In this document: positions 1 to 13,021 of the stretch, piece after piece
Numbering within the stretch: the first letter of the stretch is position 1
Layout of the letters: each line of letters begins with the position of its first letter
DNA from: Holacanthus passer
Taxonomy: Eukaryota > Chordata > Actinopteri > Pomacanthidae
DNA length: 64,000 bases
Direction: 5' to 3'
Assembly: GCA_025331565.1 (NCBI GenBank)
Contig: JAFREQ010000037.1
Coordinates: 1,860,001-1,924,000 of the forward strand
Notes under the pieces: generated by a model
What the model was told of the DNA's origin: nothing
Seen by the model: only the letters and a program-made list of their open reading frames with translations
Database searches by the model: none
Program-made: the position numbers and the translations under genes

Positions 1-1043
1 TCCCCCCCACCCCGCCATCTTCTCCTACATCCCCTGGAGGCTTTCTTCACTACGGGTCCCTGACACACCGGAGGGATGACCCTGGGAATCTCATTATGCA
101 TACAACCAAAGTATGTCCCCCCCACCGCCACCACCAGAACCACCGCTGTCGCCACCCTCAACCCTACCGCTAGCCGCCCCCCACTAATGCATTTGCATAC
201 AGAAGACAGACCAAATAAGGTAATAAATCAGCAGCCTATATTCAAATGGTTTGCAGGGAGATTGAAACCCCTGCATACACTACCTCGAGTAAATTCACCC
301 ACATGCTGTGGAGCCAGATACCCATTCTCATCAGCGGACACAGGCACTGCGTCCACCGGACACCTAGATATAAACATATATCCCGCTTCATTGCATTGCC
401 GAGGGACGAACTACCTCAATATATCAATATACATATGCTTATATCTCATATGCCTTAGGCAAACTAACTGCCTTGGTTATAAGGCTGGGCTTTCATGGCA
501 CCCGAAGGTCACAGCTCATACTGAGAGAGGGGGACAATTTGAATATTGCACTTAATGTAGGTCTTTGGACACCACCTCTGCCAATTCACTTTGCCTCATC
601 AATAATGAAATTGCCATGAACATGGAAATCAAAGTAATTTCCTTAAGGTGGGATTATAGGGGGTTTCAATTTTCTTACACCAGGCCAACATGTAATCGAG
701 CCTTGCTTTTGTGCTGGCAACAAAGTGATACTTTACTTTAACCCGATGTGACGCACATAATACACGAAGGAAGTGTGTAAGAGCATTGCACATGCTTGAT
801 ATGGCTGATTATAAAAGTCTGAGAATAAATAAATAGGAATGTCTGGCTGTTGTGCATGCTTGAATAGGACACAGTGAGATGGAATAATAAAATCAAATCC
901 TAAACAGAGTAAGATGTATTTGTGTGTGTGTGTGCGCGTGTGTGTGTGCTGTGCTGACTGGCACAATAAAGCAGGCCAACTATGATTGCATTATGATCTG
1001 GTGGAAAATGAATTCTGCTTAACAAGCCGCCCCCACCCCACCC

Positions 1044-1045
<2 letters not shown>

Positions 1046-1082
<37 letters not shown>

Positions 1083-1127
1083 TACACACACACATACACA
1101 CACACATACACACAGCCTGCCCCACCT

Positions 1128-1161
<34 letters not shown>

Positions 1162-1164
1162 ACT
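1046..1164. repeat. (CA)n microsatellite, interrupted
   Basis: About 120 bases of CA repeat broken by short TACTA, TAC and GCCTGCC interruptions. A (GT)n stretch at about 920-949 lies 100 bases upstream. Open frames on both strands across this region are repeat artefacts. Confidence 0.9.
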
Positions 1165-2118
1165 CTTACTTCCATTCCATTATTTTCAATAAAATTGGGG
1201 AGAAAAAAAGATGCATTTTAAGATACATGCAAATAGCTATCCATCAATCAATTTGTTGGTCCCAAAACTACCATCAAAGGGGCAGAGGCTGTGAAGTATG
1301 CAATTCCCCATCAACAAATGGAGGATTGAAACTGAATCCTTCAAGCTTAATTAATGGGAAGTCTGCCACTATTACTTGGTTTGTTTAACGCGCCTCACAC
1401 AGAGGGCAAGTTGTCCTTTTTTGAATCACTGCACCGAATTCCTCTTGTTCAACATCACTGAACTGCTTTTCATGCAAAAAAACAATCCATCTCATTTTTA
1501 ATCCTTTCCTCTCATGGGTCGACATGTCATTATTTTGATCCCCACATACAATGGCTTCACACATTCATATTGCATCACTCTGTGTGTGTGGCAGTAATTA
1601 TCACGAGGCAGAGATTTCTATTTGTAGAATAACTACCTACAGTTAGGCAGGGGCACTGAGGCAGTAATTTCTGTTTCATCCCAAAGTTCAGCCCTGCACC
1701 CGAATACCTCTCTATTCTAGATAGCCAATTATATCTCGGTAAACAGTGAATGGGAATCCTATTTTTACTGAAGCATCATCGCAAAATCTATAATAAAAGC
1801 TAATAAGAAAAAACACAGAAATTTGTTCAAAAATGTCAAGCTTGAACTTTCTGTAGGGAACCAAAATGGAAATGAGTCAATGTAAATAATGGTTTAATAA
1901 AATCCCCTCCAGTGTAAATCCAATGTGAAATTCACCAAAATACAGGAAACTTTTCACCCTCTTCAGCTAATAACTGGTGACAGGAAGAGGGCTTAAACAA
2001 AAGATCAGTCAAGCGTTCATTTGAATATTCAAATCCTTTTTAATAAAACTCGGCTTGATTCATTTCCCATAGATTTGCCAAAAACACTCATTTTGCATTG
2101 GAGAGAACATCATTTGAA

Positions 2119-2144
2119 TTTTTTTTTTTTTTTTTTTTTTTTTT
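2119..2144. repeat. Poly(T) tract
   Basis: Uninterrupted run of about 26 T, just before GCAGCAAAAGG. Confidence 0.9.
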
Positions 2145-2479
2145 GCAGCAAAAGGAGACAGAGAATGAGACAGTAGTATTCACCTGCTTAAGGTCATTGT
2201 TCCTGCACATTACTAGATGTTTAAATGGTAAATACCTGCTCTAAGTTAAGAGTGCAAGAGTGTGTCTATATTATATCAAAGCATGGAAGGGCAGGGTTTG
2301 AAGGTCTTATTTTCATATTTTTGCATACCGTTCTTATAAGTAATTAAAGCATTGTACTCACCAGATTAATTGCTAAAAAGAAATCTGACTGAGCAATGAA
2401 CATGAACAGTCAGACAGTTTTAAATAAAACCCCAAACCTTCCATGATAACAGTCACATCACAGTTAACCATGGAATTAT

Positions 2480-2830
2480 ATTAAAGGGGTACTTTGGTGA
2501 TCTATTATGTCATTTTCATAGAGTGTGGGGGGGGTACCCTACCTTTTAGTTCCTACTGCTACATATGTCCTGCATTTCCCATAATGCAACCTGGCAGCAC
2601 CTGTTATAAGACCCTCCCTGTGTGGTTAACACCCACATCTTGTAGACATCGTGTCCTGTGTTTGTATTACAGGCTTCCGGTTTTTGACTTGGTGGTCTCC
2701 GAACCCAAGTTGAATAAACGCTGATGGCATCTTCAGGCAGCCCATTCATTCCACACGCTGAAAAAGTGTCCCAGGCCTCCCTGAGCTTCTGCATTTTTAT
2801 GCTAATAGAGCATGTACATTAGAGTCCTGT
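2480..2830 (+). repeat. Probable dispersed repeat
   Basis: Begins AAAGGGGTACTTTGG and contains TTTCCCATAATGCAACCTGG, phrases common in fish interspersed repeats. No second copy was found in this window, so support is limited. The overlapping open frames on both strands are treated as fortuitous. Confidence 0.35.
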
Positions 2831-3050
2831 TCGGGCTGAGCCAGCTGGCTTTCTGCTGACTCCTCACACAAATGAAAAGCATAAAACAATTTACTGATAA
2901 GGCTCTTTAAGACTTTTTTTTAATTGGACTTAATGGCTCAAATTCTGAGCATACAAAGAGTAATGTTGTAGTTTTTGTAATGCTCATATAAATGATTATT
3001 TGAGAGCCATTTTTTTATATAAATGTGTATGTAACAAAAGTCTTTTTGGG

Positions 3051-3078
3051 ATAGATAGATAGATAGATAGATAGATAG
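3051..3078. repeat. (GATA)n microsatellite
   Basis: Seven tandem ATAG units, uninterrupted. Confidence 0.95.
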
Positions 3079-4635
3079 CACAGGAAACTACACAAAAATT
3101 GCTGCATAACCCTGCACTGTTCCTGGGGTTTGCAAGTTATAGCCAACTTCCTGGTTCAGCTTTGATCTACCGTACTTACTGCACACAGTTTTCCTGTGCA
3201 AAATTTCCTGTGTGCTCACTTTCGGTCTTACCTCTAAATAAAAGTGGTTTAGATACTGTAAACACACTTTGACTTGTTTACAACCAGCCTGATCGTCCGA
3301 CCGCTTGCTTTCACCTTTCTGTTAGTATCCTGTTAGTGACGCTGCCGTGCTTGCAGATATCTGCTGTTACTTTAGTGAGTACAATGCAGTGGCCTTAAGT
3401 CCAAAAATGAGACCAAGGTGCATTTAACCAGAACTATCTTCTACATGATCTTTAGTGTCTATAGCAAAAACACACTGAGATTTTTTTTTTCTCTTCGCTT
3501 GGTGTGAATAGGGCTCCCTTTTGACACCCCTGTTCTCAAGGCCTCAGCACTCATAAACAAAGTGATTTATTCAAACTTTCCATATCAGAATTCTGCTATC
3601 TAATTACTTCAGGGGGACAGCATATTCCACTCGCCTATGAGTTATGGAGAACCTTCTTTATGAGTGAAGTTGATGGAGGATCAGGCGAAGAGCTCATCAT
3701 AAATCCTCAATAATGCAAACGTTTGAGGAATATCTCAAAATAAAAATGCAAATGTGATTAAGAATGGGTTAGCCTGTGCTGATATGGCAGCTTGTATCAT
3801 CTAAAGAGATGCAGAGCACCTACGGGGGGAAAAAGTGCCATGTACTTAGGAGGCACTCAAATAAATAAATAACATTCACCAGCATAGATGCTGTATGGTA
3901 ATATCTCCTTTACAGCACGCACAGATGCACACGTGCCCTGCACATGGAGCACACAAGCAGCCACACACACACACAAATGCACACACACCGGCGCAGTCAG
4001 TACGCTTATGAAAATGAAAGTGTGCCCAACATTTTAATCTCACACCTACGTGGCCCTAACGAGAAGGCATAAACTTTTAGGAGGGAGGATGAAGTGGAGG
4101 CTTGCAGATGCAAATGGAGCACGTGGAAAATGGCGGAGGTACAATGCAGAAGCTTGTTAGTGACTGAGAGGCGAACAGTGAGGACGATCGCGACACCTCG
4201 TCACTCGCCTTTTATCTCTCGTCACCGGCAGATGAAAAATCACTGTGAATCTGCCACATCCGTCTGCATTAACATAACAAAGCCTCCGAGGAGGGAGAAA
4301 GAGAGAGGTAGAAAGAGGGAGAGGGAGAGAGAGGCCGTAGCGACTGTCCTTCCCAAGTCTACCCAAAGTCCAGCCAATGTGCAGATTTGACAAATTCCCC
4401 ACTCTTTTTAGCTGTTATTATTTATTCTTTTTCTTTCGGCTTCTTTCTTTCTTCCTCTCTCTCTTTCGCTCTGCCTTTCACACACACACACATTCACACA
4501 GGATACAGACAGTGAGAACAGATGTCGAGCAGCCACCTAAAGAAGATCCTCCCCAATCTTAGCATCATCTCACCACTCAGCCAGTCTTGTCAGCACAATA
4601 GACAGGACAGAATTACAGACGGGTCTCTCTCTTTC

Positions 4636-4638
<3 letters not shown>

Positions 4639-4660
<22 letters not shown>
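4639..4660. repeat. Poly(A) tract in a purine/pyrimidine-biased block
   Basis: A run of 22 A inside a block (about 4290-4815) of alternating polypurine and polypyrimidine stretches. Long open frames here come from this bias. Confidence 0.85.
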
Positions 4661-4666
<6 letters not shown>

Positions 4667-6206
4667 AAAAAGAGGGGCTCATCACCTCTCTCTCTTTTTC
4701 TCTATCTCCCTTTTCCCCTCCATCACCACCTCTCCCCCCATCCCTCCATACAAAGCTCATTGGGTGGAAAGAGAGAGAAAGAGGAATGGGAAAGGGGGAG
4801 GAGGAGGGGGGTTGAAAGACATTATGCATATGAAAATGTCCTGAAAGAGGTGTGATTTATGTATGCATTAGATGCAGATTCCATTACGGGCCAGTGGCTC
4901 AAGTGAGATCTTTCCAGGAACACCGAGGCGACCTGATCAAACTCAGTCTCATTACTGGCCATACGGGCAGCAGGGGAAACTACTGACGGAGGAGAGAAAG
5001 GGTGCAGCAGAGGGAGGAAAGAAAAAAAAAGAGATAGAGGAGGCATATTTACAACCTGGACACACATACCTCACCCACAGGGAGAGAGTAAATTGCAATC
5101 TGCCCTCCAAGACCGCGGCGGATCACAGACAGGCGTTCACCTGAAAGACGAGTGGGAGAGAAAGAGAGGAGCCGGGAGAATAGATGGCGAGAAAAGTGCG
5201 AATATATGTTCGCAGATAACTGTGGTCAACTGTGAACATTGTTGGCTGGTGTGTCTGTCTATGTCTGCCATCCAGCAGCATTATTTTACGGCCAAAACAC
5301 ACCACTACTGTGTACTGTATGTGATGCAATCCATATGCATTCTTTAAAAATATATATGCAAGTGCACGTCTGTAGGAAGCCCGGGGTGGAGGAGGACGGT
5401 TGTTTGGCTTGATAATCACGTGCCTGCTCGAGATAAGGAAAAAGTGTTTTGTGAAAAGAAAACATGGGCGGCAGTCCTCCATCCTGGCTGACCCCGGCGC
5501 TGTAGCCCCTGTGATTGGGGTCAGCCTGGAGATTCCTCTCTGGCCAGCTAATGTGATTGCATCGGAGCAATCCCCTTAAACGCCATCAGCTCTGATCTGC
5601 ATAGTAATTGGCTCGACTCTCCTTGGACGTGACCTTGGGAAGGGGCGCTGTCACTCCTGCCGCTCTCTCCTGTACCTGCAATCATACATGCACGCACATG
5701 CAAACTCACGCGCACGCACACACGCGTAGTCGTAGCATGGCCGTGGAAGCAGGCATGGACGGAAAAGGTGAGGAGCAGGTGCCCTACATGGTTCGCTGGC
5801 TAGTGACTATGTGTGCGAAGTGACGAAGAAATTCAGGTGACAGGTGTTAATAAACTGCCAGGAAGTGGGTGATATCTTGCAATCAACATGTATTACAGCA
5901 TAATGACAAACTAAGTGTTGCACGCAGATGTCTGACCCCGCGGTGGGAAATCTTGTGGAAAGGCAGCTTTTTAGACGAGTTGTTAGCAGGGGTAGACTAA
6001 AGTCATCTGCTTTCTAACCTATGAAGAAATGTGGCAAATAGTGCTGAAAATGCCCCTAAAGCTGCTTTAAGAATAAATGAATCTCTTTTCATGTTTAACA
6101 GTAATTCATAAAGAAAGTACAGTGGGATAGGGGTGAAGTCATGCTGCTGCAATTCCATTTTTCAAACACCCCGTAACCTTCTCTCTTTTTGTCCTTCTTG
6201 CATCAG

Positions 6207-6371
6207 CACTATTTGTTGAAGATCTTAACGAAAGACAAAGAAGCAAATGTATATTTTATGAATGTGTGCCTCTGGTTTATCTTCCTTTGTGGGGCTTGTG
6301 TATACAATCGAAACCAGCTCTCGAAGAGAAAAGTGCTTTTTCTTCTCCTGTCCCCCGATGTCAACGACAAG
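6207..6371 (+). other. Isolated exon-like segment, 55 open codons
   Basis: The segment follows a long pyrimidine tract ending cttgcatcag and precedes an ideal donor (GACAAG, then gtaagt). It is exactly 165 bases and open in phase 0 throughout (begins HYLLKILTKDKEA, ends LSPDVNDK). I recognise no family and see no partner exon in matching phase nearby. It could be an exon of a long non-coding RNA, an exon of a gene lying mostly outside the window, or a chance match in conserved non-coding DNA. Confidence 0.25.
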
Positions 6372-7121
6372 GTAAGTTGTGGCTTTGGCTGGCTTTTTGA
6401 TATGCATTTCAAACGGGGGAAAACTTCACAACCATAGAGGCTAATTTGCAATGGAGATTTTTTTTTTATTATTATTATCGTTCTCTGCTTCGGAAAGCAA
6501 AACAGTCAAGGGTGTCAAGCGAGTGACAAGTTTGTTTTCCTGTAATGATTTCCGCAAACTTGAGGTCTGTTCTGTTTTGTTCCTTAGACAGTTTGACCTA
6601 GTTGGAGTGCGAGCACGTCCCCTCTCTCTTTCCCTCACTCATGCATTGTTAAAGCCGTGGGCCCGTATTAGGCACTCTCAAGTCATCACATGTCAGAAGG
6701 AGCTAATATAAACTGTGTGTTTGTGAATAGAAATGTAATATTTTATTTTTGTATGCATATTTTATTAGCCTTTTGCTAAGTTTGAGCCAAAGAGAAGCTC
6801 ATCAAGAATTTTACAAAATTACCTAAAAGCAGCGGAAACCGACTGTCACCGCTGTGCAGTTCACCGCAACGAATTAAGTGACACTCCCTCAGCTGTATAA
6901 GTCTGACATTAAACCACCATCTATCCTCACTCCCCAAGTAACCCTCTGCATGGCCGCAGCAGCATTGGATTATTCATTTGAAACATCAGCACTGAAACAG
7001 GCCCAATGTCTGCGAGAAAAAGTTTCTGAGGCATCCTCAAATGGCTGTGGGGGAAGACTGGGGCCCAGAGGATTTGACTGGAGCGCACCCAGCAATACTC
7101 AAGAAAAAAAAAACAAAAAAG

Positions 7122-7122
<1 letters not shown>

Positions 7123-7154
<32 letters not shown>
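7123..7154. repeat. Poly(A) tract
   Basis: Run of about 30 A, preceded by shorter A runs interrupted by C and GG. No target-site duplication could be confirmed, so it is not called as a retroposon tail. Confidence 0.85.
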
Positions 7155-7156
<2 letters not shown>

Positions 7157-7462
7157 AGTGCTTTGTTAGAAGAGCGAGAGGCATCCCTTGGGCTGTCTCT
7201 TTGAATAAGCCAGGAGTAAAGCATCCACCAGCACCACCAACCCCGCACACCCTCCACTTCTCCTCTCACTCACTCACTCTCGCTCCGTACCAACCATCTC
7301 CTCCCCCACTCCCCTCCTTCCCCTCCTTCCCCTCCCCTCTCCCTTCAGAGCGACAGAGGTATAATTGTGCCACAGGGTTTTAGGTGGTGTGACATATCTG
7401 TCACCTGGAGACGTGCCGTATCGTGCTCTCCGGAGGAGCCTCGCCTTCCTGTTGGGTGTCGT

Positions 7463-7463
<1 letters not shown>

Positions 7464-7501
<38 letters not shown>

Positions 7502-7502
7502 G
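7464..7502. repeat. (GA)n microsatellite
   Basis: About 15 GA units followed by GAGGGAGG units. It accounts for the Ser/Leu- and Arg/Glu-rich open frames on either strand. Confidence 0.9.
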
Positions 7503-10116
7503 GAGGGAGGGAGAAAGTGAGAGAGATGCTGGCTGGCTGGCTGGGGCTGTTTGTTGACTTTTGTCATCGCATTGACGCTTTGTAAACTTTCCACCGCCCC
7601 AAAGTTTTGTTACCACGCTCCGGTACATGAGGTGGCACGGCGGCCACATGCGAGCTCCGTGGCTTGGGCTCTTTTTGAGTGTCATTAAACCTAATGCACA
7701 GCCACTGAGAGCGAACAATGTCTCCGCACGCTTTCATGAACTCAGAGAACACCAGGTATTGTCGCCCAAACACGTCACGCTCCTTAACACATGCTAGACA
7801 ACATGGCTCCGGCTGTTGTCCCTCCTGAGAGAATAGTCGCCGACTTTAAATGAAGAGTCCCATTTTTACATCAATTATGAAATGTACGCGGTCCTGAGCT
7901 GTCTCGCTCAAACAGGCCTTCACTCCCTTTCTTGCGCCCTCTCACTTCACAGCCAAATCAAGAATTCTGTTGGCAGTGAAATATATTGAATTTGACAACT
8001 CCAAGAAAGACTTTCTGGAGGATAGCGTTTTATTTTGGGTGACCTAATTGTACGCTCCCCATGGCTGCTCCTTGTGCGGTATCTCACTCACTCCTGAAAC
8101 AGCTTCATTTCTACATTCAAATTATTCATCATCGCCTGGATTTATTTCCTCCTTTCTTCACTTTTCATACCTTTGGTGTTCTCTGCGGGGATTTGAGATG
8201 AGGAGGGAGGAAAAAAAAGTGCTTCTTTGTTTTTTTTGTTTTTTTGTGCGAGCTATTGTTGAAACACCTTAAGTCTCTGGTGTACGGCAGAAAACTGAAG
8301 TGATAGACAGGGCTGCCCTATTTACAGCCAGATTAAAAAGAATCACACAGGAAGACAGTGTTAAATGATGATTGTCTATGACATTTAACAATTGATTAAA
8401 GAAAGATAAGTTTTAATAGGTGCTGGTGATGTGGGTGTTGGGGGAAGGAGGGAGGGAGGGTGGGAGGGGTTCTTCTCGGCAGCAATATTTTTTTTTTATG
8501 CATGCCATATTCCGCTGCTTGTAACAATGAAATGATAAATTTAACATAAAACATCTAAAGTGTATCAAAAGGAGGATAGGTATTGAAGCAAATGAGGATT
8601 TTTTTTTTTTTTTAAACTTGTACAAACATAGTGGTACTTTTTCTCTCACAGCTGCACATACAAAAACATACCAAGATACATTTTATTAGATGCATACATC
8701 AAAAAAGTGTAATTAGGAAATTAATTTTTTGGTTTTTGTGTGAGTCCTGTACAGTATTTTATGATTTTTGTCACTTTTAAAGGTGTGATTATGATATTAA
8801 CTGTCATGTCACATTTGGGAAACCACATCCATCCTTTAACATTAACCCCTTATCTACTGACAACTTTTCTTCTGGTATGTGTTGACACCGTAAAATGCCT
8901 GTAGAAATGCATTGAATCTGTGCATATTGGACCACAGTTTCGAAGAGGCAAGTTTTGAACTTAACGTCTGAGCTATAAAAAGTTGTCGGAGTAGCTGAAG
9001 GAACTGTCTGTCTCAGTGAACTATTTTTACCCTTCTCCATGTTTTAACTATAGCCAGCATTTTCAAAAAAATCATAATCTGGTTGAGTGTGTTGTATTAG
9101 CAACGTCTGTCAGCATTGTCAAACACAATGTCAGTCTGTCTCGCAGAATGCTAATTACATGTGCAAGACGAGAGCATTGGAATGGGGGCAAATAGCAGGA
9201 ACACCTGACACGGCCGTAGATAGAAACACTCTGAGACAAACAGGCAGACTCGTGTGCTGACAAGGAGGCAGGCAGATGGAAAGACAGACAGACAGACAGA
9301 CAGAGAGTCACTGATGGGGAAGTTACGCTGCTTACTGAAACTCCACTGTTTTCTCGCCTAAAAGGACAAAATGACAGATAGCGTGGGATATTTGCGTTTT
9401 CAGAAATAGAATGTCAAAGAGTCCGTCAGTGGAGGGCTGCCGGTAAATGTCTCGGTCAGTAGTTATCAAAGTCTGACTCACAACTCCGCAGTAAAGATTT
9501 GAAAGAGTGATATGGGTAGGTAAATTATTTTTAGAATCTTTTTTGTCAACGTATGACTGTGATGCACTCCAACTTCCAATATACCTGCATGGTAGACTGA
9601 ATAATGCACTCTTCACGCTAAGCAGTTGTCTAACATGATAAATGTTTGACATGTGAGCCCACACAGCAGCAAGAAAATATCTTAAAATTGGGCGCAGGAA
9701 GGTCTGACAACAAAATAAAAGTCAATTTTCAGTTTTTTCTTAAGACTACACGGGCATAAAAATGTTGTTAAGTTATATTTGAATCCGGCTGTGATCCAAA
9801 CAGAATAAAATACAGACTGAAAGTATGATACTGATTTTTTTTTTTTTTTTTGCCTGCTAGCTAAGTGCGTGTACACTGAAAATATTTCCACCCTTTCAAA
9901 CTTTAAAAAACAAAACTACGGATGTAGAAATTCCACAGAAACAATTCAAGTTTCCCCACGAAGAGTCAACACTGACAAATACAACTTCATCTGAGAGTTT
10001 AATGAGTTGAATTGCATTGTGCTGTAAATAGTCTCTCTCTCCGTAGGGCACTGCATTGGCCTGCGGACGGTTCCTGGCATGTCTGTGAAGTGTGGCGGTG
10101 CCCTGTGGGGACGGGA

Positions 10117-10119
<3 letters not shown>

Positions 10120-10152
<33 letters not shown>

Positions 10153-10161
10153 ACACACACA
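10120..10161. repeat. (CA)n microsatellite
   Basis: About 20 CA units with one TA change. The 181-codon open frame spanning it (10092-10637) is a repeat artefact. Confidence 0.9.
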
Positions 10162-10935
10162 CAGCCCCACCAGCATCCCCCCTCGCAACAGCTGCCGTGC
10201 TGCAGGAGGCAGCCGTACCCCTCGCTGATCAAATCTTGTCCGTCACATTTCCCCTAATTAACGGGCATCTGCTTCCCCCATTTTCCCTACATGGCTACAC
10301 ACTTTCCCTCTGTAGTTCCAATCATCTGATCGTTATGACCTTTAACCCCATCCAAGCTCGTCCGCCTCAGAGCGCGCCTGTGTTCGCCCGCCTGGCTGCT
10401 CGCGCCAGCCGCCCTCCTTCCTGCTTACCTGCCTGCCACATGCCAGCTGGGGAGACGCAAGGGCACGCAAACAAACAAACCAATGAGGCAGTGTTCATCT
10501 GGAGGACAGACATCACATTTCTGTCTTTTACAGTGGTTTTAATTCCTGACAAACTTCTTGTAGAATTCACTCATTTAATATATATATATAAAAAAAAGAT
10601 TAATTCACAAAGCAAAATCTGTAACTCACAGTTGTGACAACTTTCTTTTCTACTTAGCTATAGTAGGTTTTTATTTCTGAAATGGTCCAGAACATCTTTA
10701 AAAATCCTTTTTTTTCCCAAGAAGATTTGTCTCCTTCCTGCTCTAAAGAAAAATCTCATTTCATTTTAGTAAGGAAAACTTGTCTTACAGTTCTGTAATG
10801 ATTTTTATTTCACTAAGAGGAATGACATAATTAAAAGCCTGGATTAACACCAGTCACTCAGACCCCAACAGCCAGCCACCACTCTGAGGAAATCTCTTTT
10901 TGTTGTAGGGTTTATGTGTTATGGAAGGGACAGAG

Positions 10936-10963
10936 GATGATGATGATGATGATGGTGTGTGCA

Positions 10964-10994
<31 letters not shown>
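10936..10994. repeat. Compound (GAT)n-(GT)n microsatellite
   Basis: Six GAT units, then GGTGTGTGCAT and about 14 GT units. Confidence 0.9.
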
Positions 10995-10995
<1 letters not shown>

Positions 10996-11454
10996 CAGCA
11001 TTCCGTCATTCACAACACAGAAGCACCTGAGCAGGCACCAGCTGGCAATGTGAGAGGTGCGCTCTAATTTAAAATGCATCTCATTAGAAACAACCCATAG
11101 CCTGTCACTATACTCTTTCTCTGGATAAAGACACAGTGTGGAATTAATGATTTTCTCAAAAAAAAAAAAAAACCTCAAAAAATATCTGTTGAAATGTTTC
11201 TTTGAATATGTTGCAGAGGAAAGAATTACACTTAATAGCTTTTTTAAAATATGTGCTTGTTTTAACCAATAGGAGGTTTATGTAGATTTTTCTGTTGAAG
11301 TTTGACCTTGAATTATGTGCATTTCTATTGAGCAGAGATTGAAGGCTTTTGTTTGTTTGTTGCTATTGTTTAAAACCCATTTCCCATTTGCAGGGAGAAA
11401 TATACTTAAGAGAAGTGTTTATTCATTTGTAGAGATGGCTCCACTGCCAAGGAG

Positions 11455-11720
11455 AGGAGACTTGATGGAAGCTCAGATTCATTAAAACTTAATTAATATG
11501 CATCATTATGTAAATGAGGGTGCAGTTAATGAGTTTTTAAAAGAAGCATTCCTTAATTAGTTCACTTTTAATGGCATCATCATTTATCTTTTTCTTCTTT
11601 GAAGCAGAATGATGCACTAGATGCAGGCAGTTCTAAAATGCTAATCTACGTTTTATCATCTTATTTTTCTGATTTCCATGTGATAGCGACGACATCTCGA
11701 ATCTTGTCGCTAATGAGGGA
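11455..11720. promoter_or_regulatory. Candidate conserved non-coding element (homeodomain/POU-rich)
   Basis: A dense set of TAAT-type and octamer-like words: CTTAATTAATATGCATCATT, ATGTAAATGAGG, CCTTAATTAGTTCACTT, with CATCATCATT nearby. There is no repeat signature and no coding frame. Such composition is typical of deeply conserved vertebrate enhancers near developmental genes. Conservation itself cannot be seen from one sequence. Confidence 0.35.
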
Positions 11721-12930
11721 CGTTTACACGTTTTAATGTCAGTTATTTCAATTCAAGACACTGTAAAATTTCTGAAAAAGGGGGAGGATTCTAAACAAAC
11801 ACAGAACGCTTATCACATATCCTGAAAAAAAAAAATGATAATTAAAAATGTATCGACCAGGAGAAGTTAAATCCAGACCCTTAGGCTACTCACAAATGCA
11901 GTCTTTTTTTCCCCCATCCCGTTTGGGGGGGAAAAAAATCTCAACAGTTCCATTTCCCAGAGAACAACACTGGCAGGGTGTCAGAAGACTTGACAAAACC
12001 TGGAGACTTCTGACAGCGTCACACTTCTGGATAATTGGTCCCCAGCACTTCCTGTAAGAAGCGGGCAAACTTCCTCCTTTACAGAGGTCCCAGTAAAACT
12101 TTCTTCACAGTGTTGCACCTTAACCAACACGCTTTTTTTGTGTTCATTGTTATGCATGCCACACTGCTGTTTAAACCATACCGTAAACTGCACAGGAAGT
12201 GTTTTTTTTTTTGTTTTTTTTTTGTCTTATTTCAGTCAACATCAAATCCTGAGAGCATGAGAGAACAGGGTCGTCAGGTGAGAGTCTTAAATGCCTCTTT
12301 TTAAAAATATAATTCTAAGTGTAGTAATTTGTCAAAGTATAATAATCTTAAAACAGTGCTGGACATTGATAAATTTATAAAGATAAGTAAATGCACACAG
12401 TCATCTAATAACCTGAAGCCTTTCATGAAGTGTCTTACAATCTAAAAACACATAATGTGAACTGTATGACCTGGGTCTAGTTCATCCCAAACCCACACAT
12501 ATCTCCACCCTTTCACATCTTCTCCTCTGATGAACATTTTGATTGTTCCGCCTCAGAAGGAATCAGTTGCATCATTTCTCCGAGGGCATCGGCACTGGGC
12601 GGTACAAGCCTTTTGCATTAACAATAAATTTATCATGCATGAGTGTGGTCCTCTCCTGCGAATTGATAAGTGGATGTGAATAGGAAAATGCAGTAGACTG
12701 GCCCGCGAGTGAAAGGAGGGTGAAATGACACAGGGAGCCTCCAAGTCCAAATGTGCACACCAATTTTATGTCCAAGCTCACATGAGATGTTTAGACTTTT
12801 TGACAGTGGTGACGTGCATTTCATATCTGCACAGCATTCCCAACAATAATATGAATGCCTTATTAGAGGAAGTCTAACTTACTTAATTTGGAGCGAAAGC
12901 AAATCCCCTTACTAAATGTACTGTTTTTGT

Positions 12931-13021
12931 ATTATTATTATTATTATTATTATTACTATTACTATTATTACTATTATTATTATTATTATTATTGCTGCTC
13001 GTGTTGTTGTTGTTGTTGTTG
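12931..13021. repeat. Compound (ATT)n-(GTT)n microsatellite
   Basis: About 60 bases of ATT units with ACT variants, followed by GCTGCTC and six GTT units. Confidence 0.9.

Larger units (their letters stand above)
1..6200. other. Non-coding DNA, no gene seen
   Basis: Apart from the microsatellites and the probable repeat at 2480-2830, I see no exon with both splice signals and a protein-like frame. A short ATG-led frame ending at a donor-like GGAAAAG/gtgagg (5737-5767) has no phase-compatible partner. Purine-rich blocks at 4280-4340 and 4740-4815 give the ORFs there. Confidence 0.5.
6372..11454. other. Non-coding DNA, no gene seen
   Basis: Simple repeats listed separately and a (CAGA)n-like patch at 9283-9303. 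A TATGCATTTCAAA to GGCTAATTTGC stretch right after the exon-like segment (6400-6450) could be part of a conserved element. Nothing else stands out. Confidence 0.5.

Noticed and set aside
900..1192. Open frames on both strands across the CA/GT repeats
   Set aside because: They consist of Cys/Val or Thr/His runs produced by the dinucleotide repeat.
4094..5570. Overlapping open frames on both strands
   Set aside because: They follow purine/pyrimidine-biased DNA, have no motifs and no consistent splice signals.
10092..10637. 181-codon plus-strand frame
   Set aside because: It starts in a CA microsatellite and continues with no recognisable domain or codon bias.
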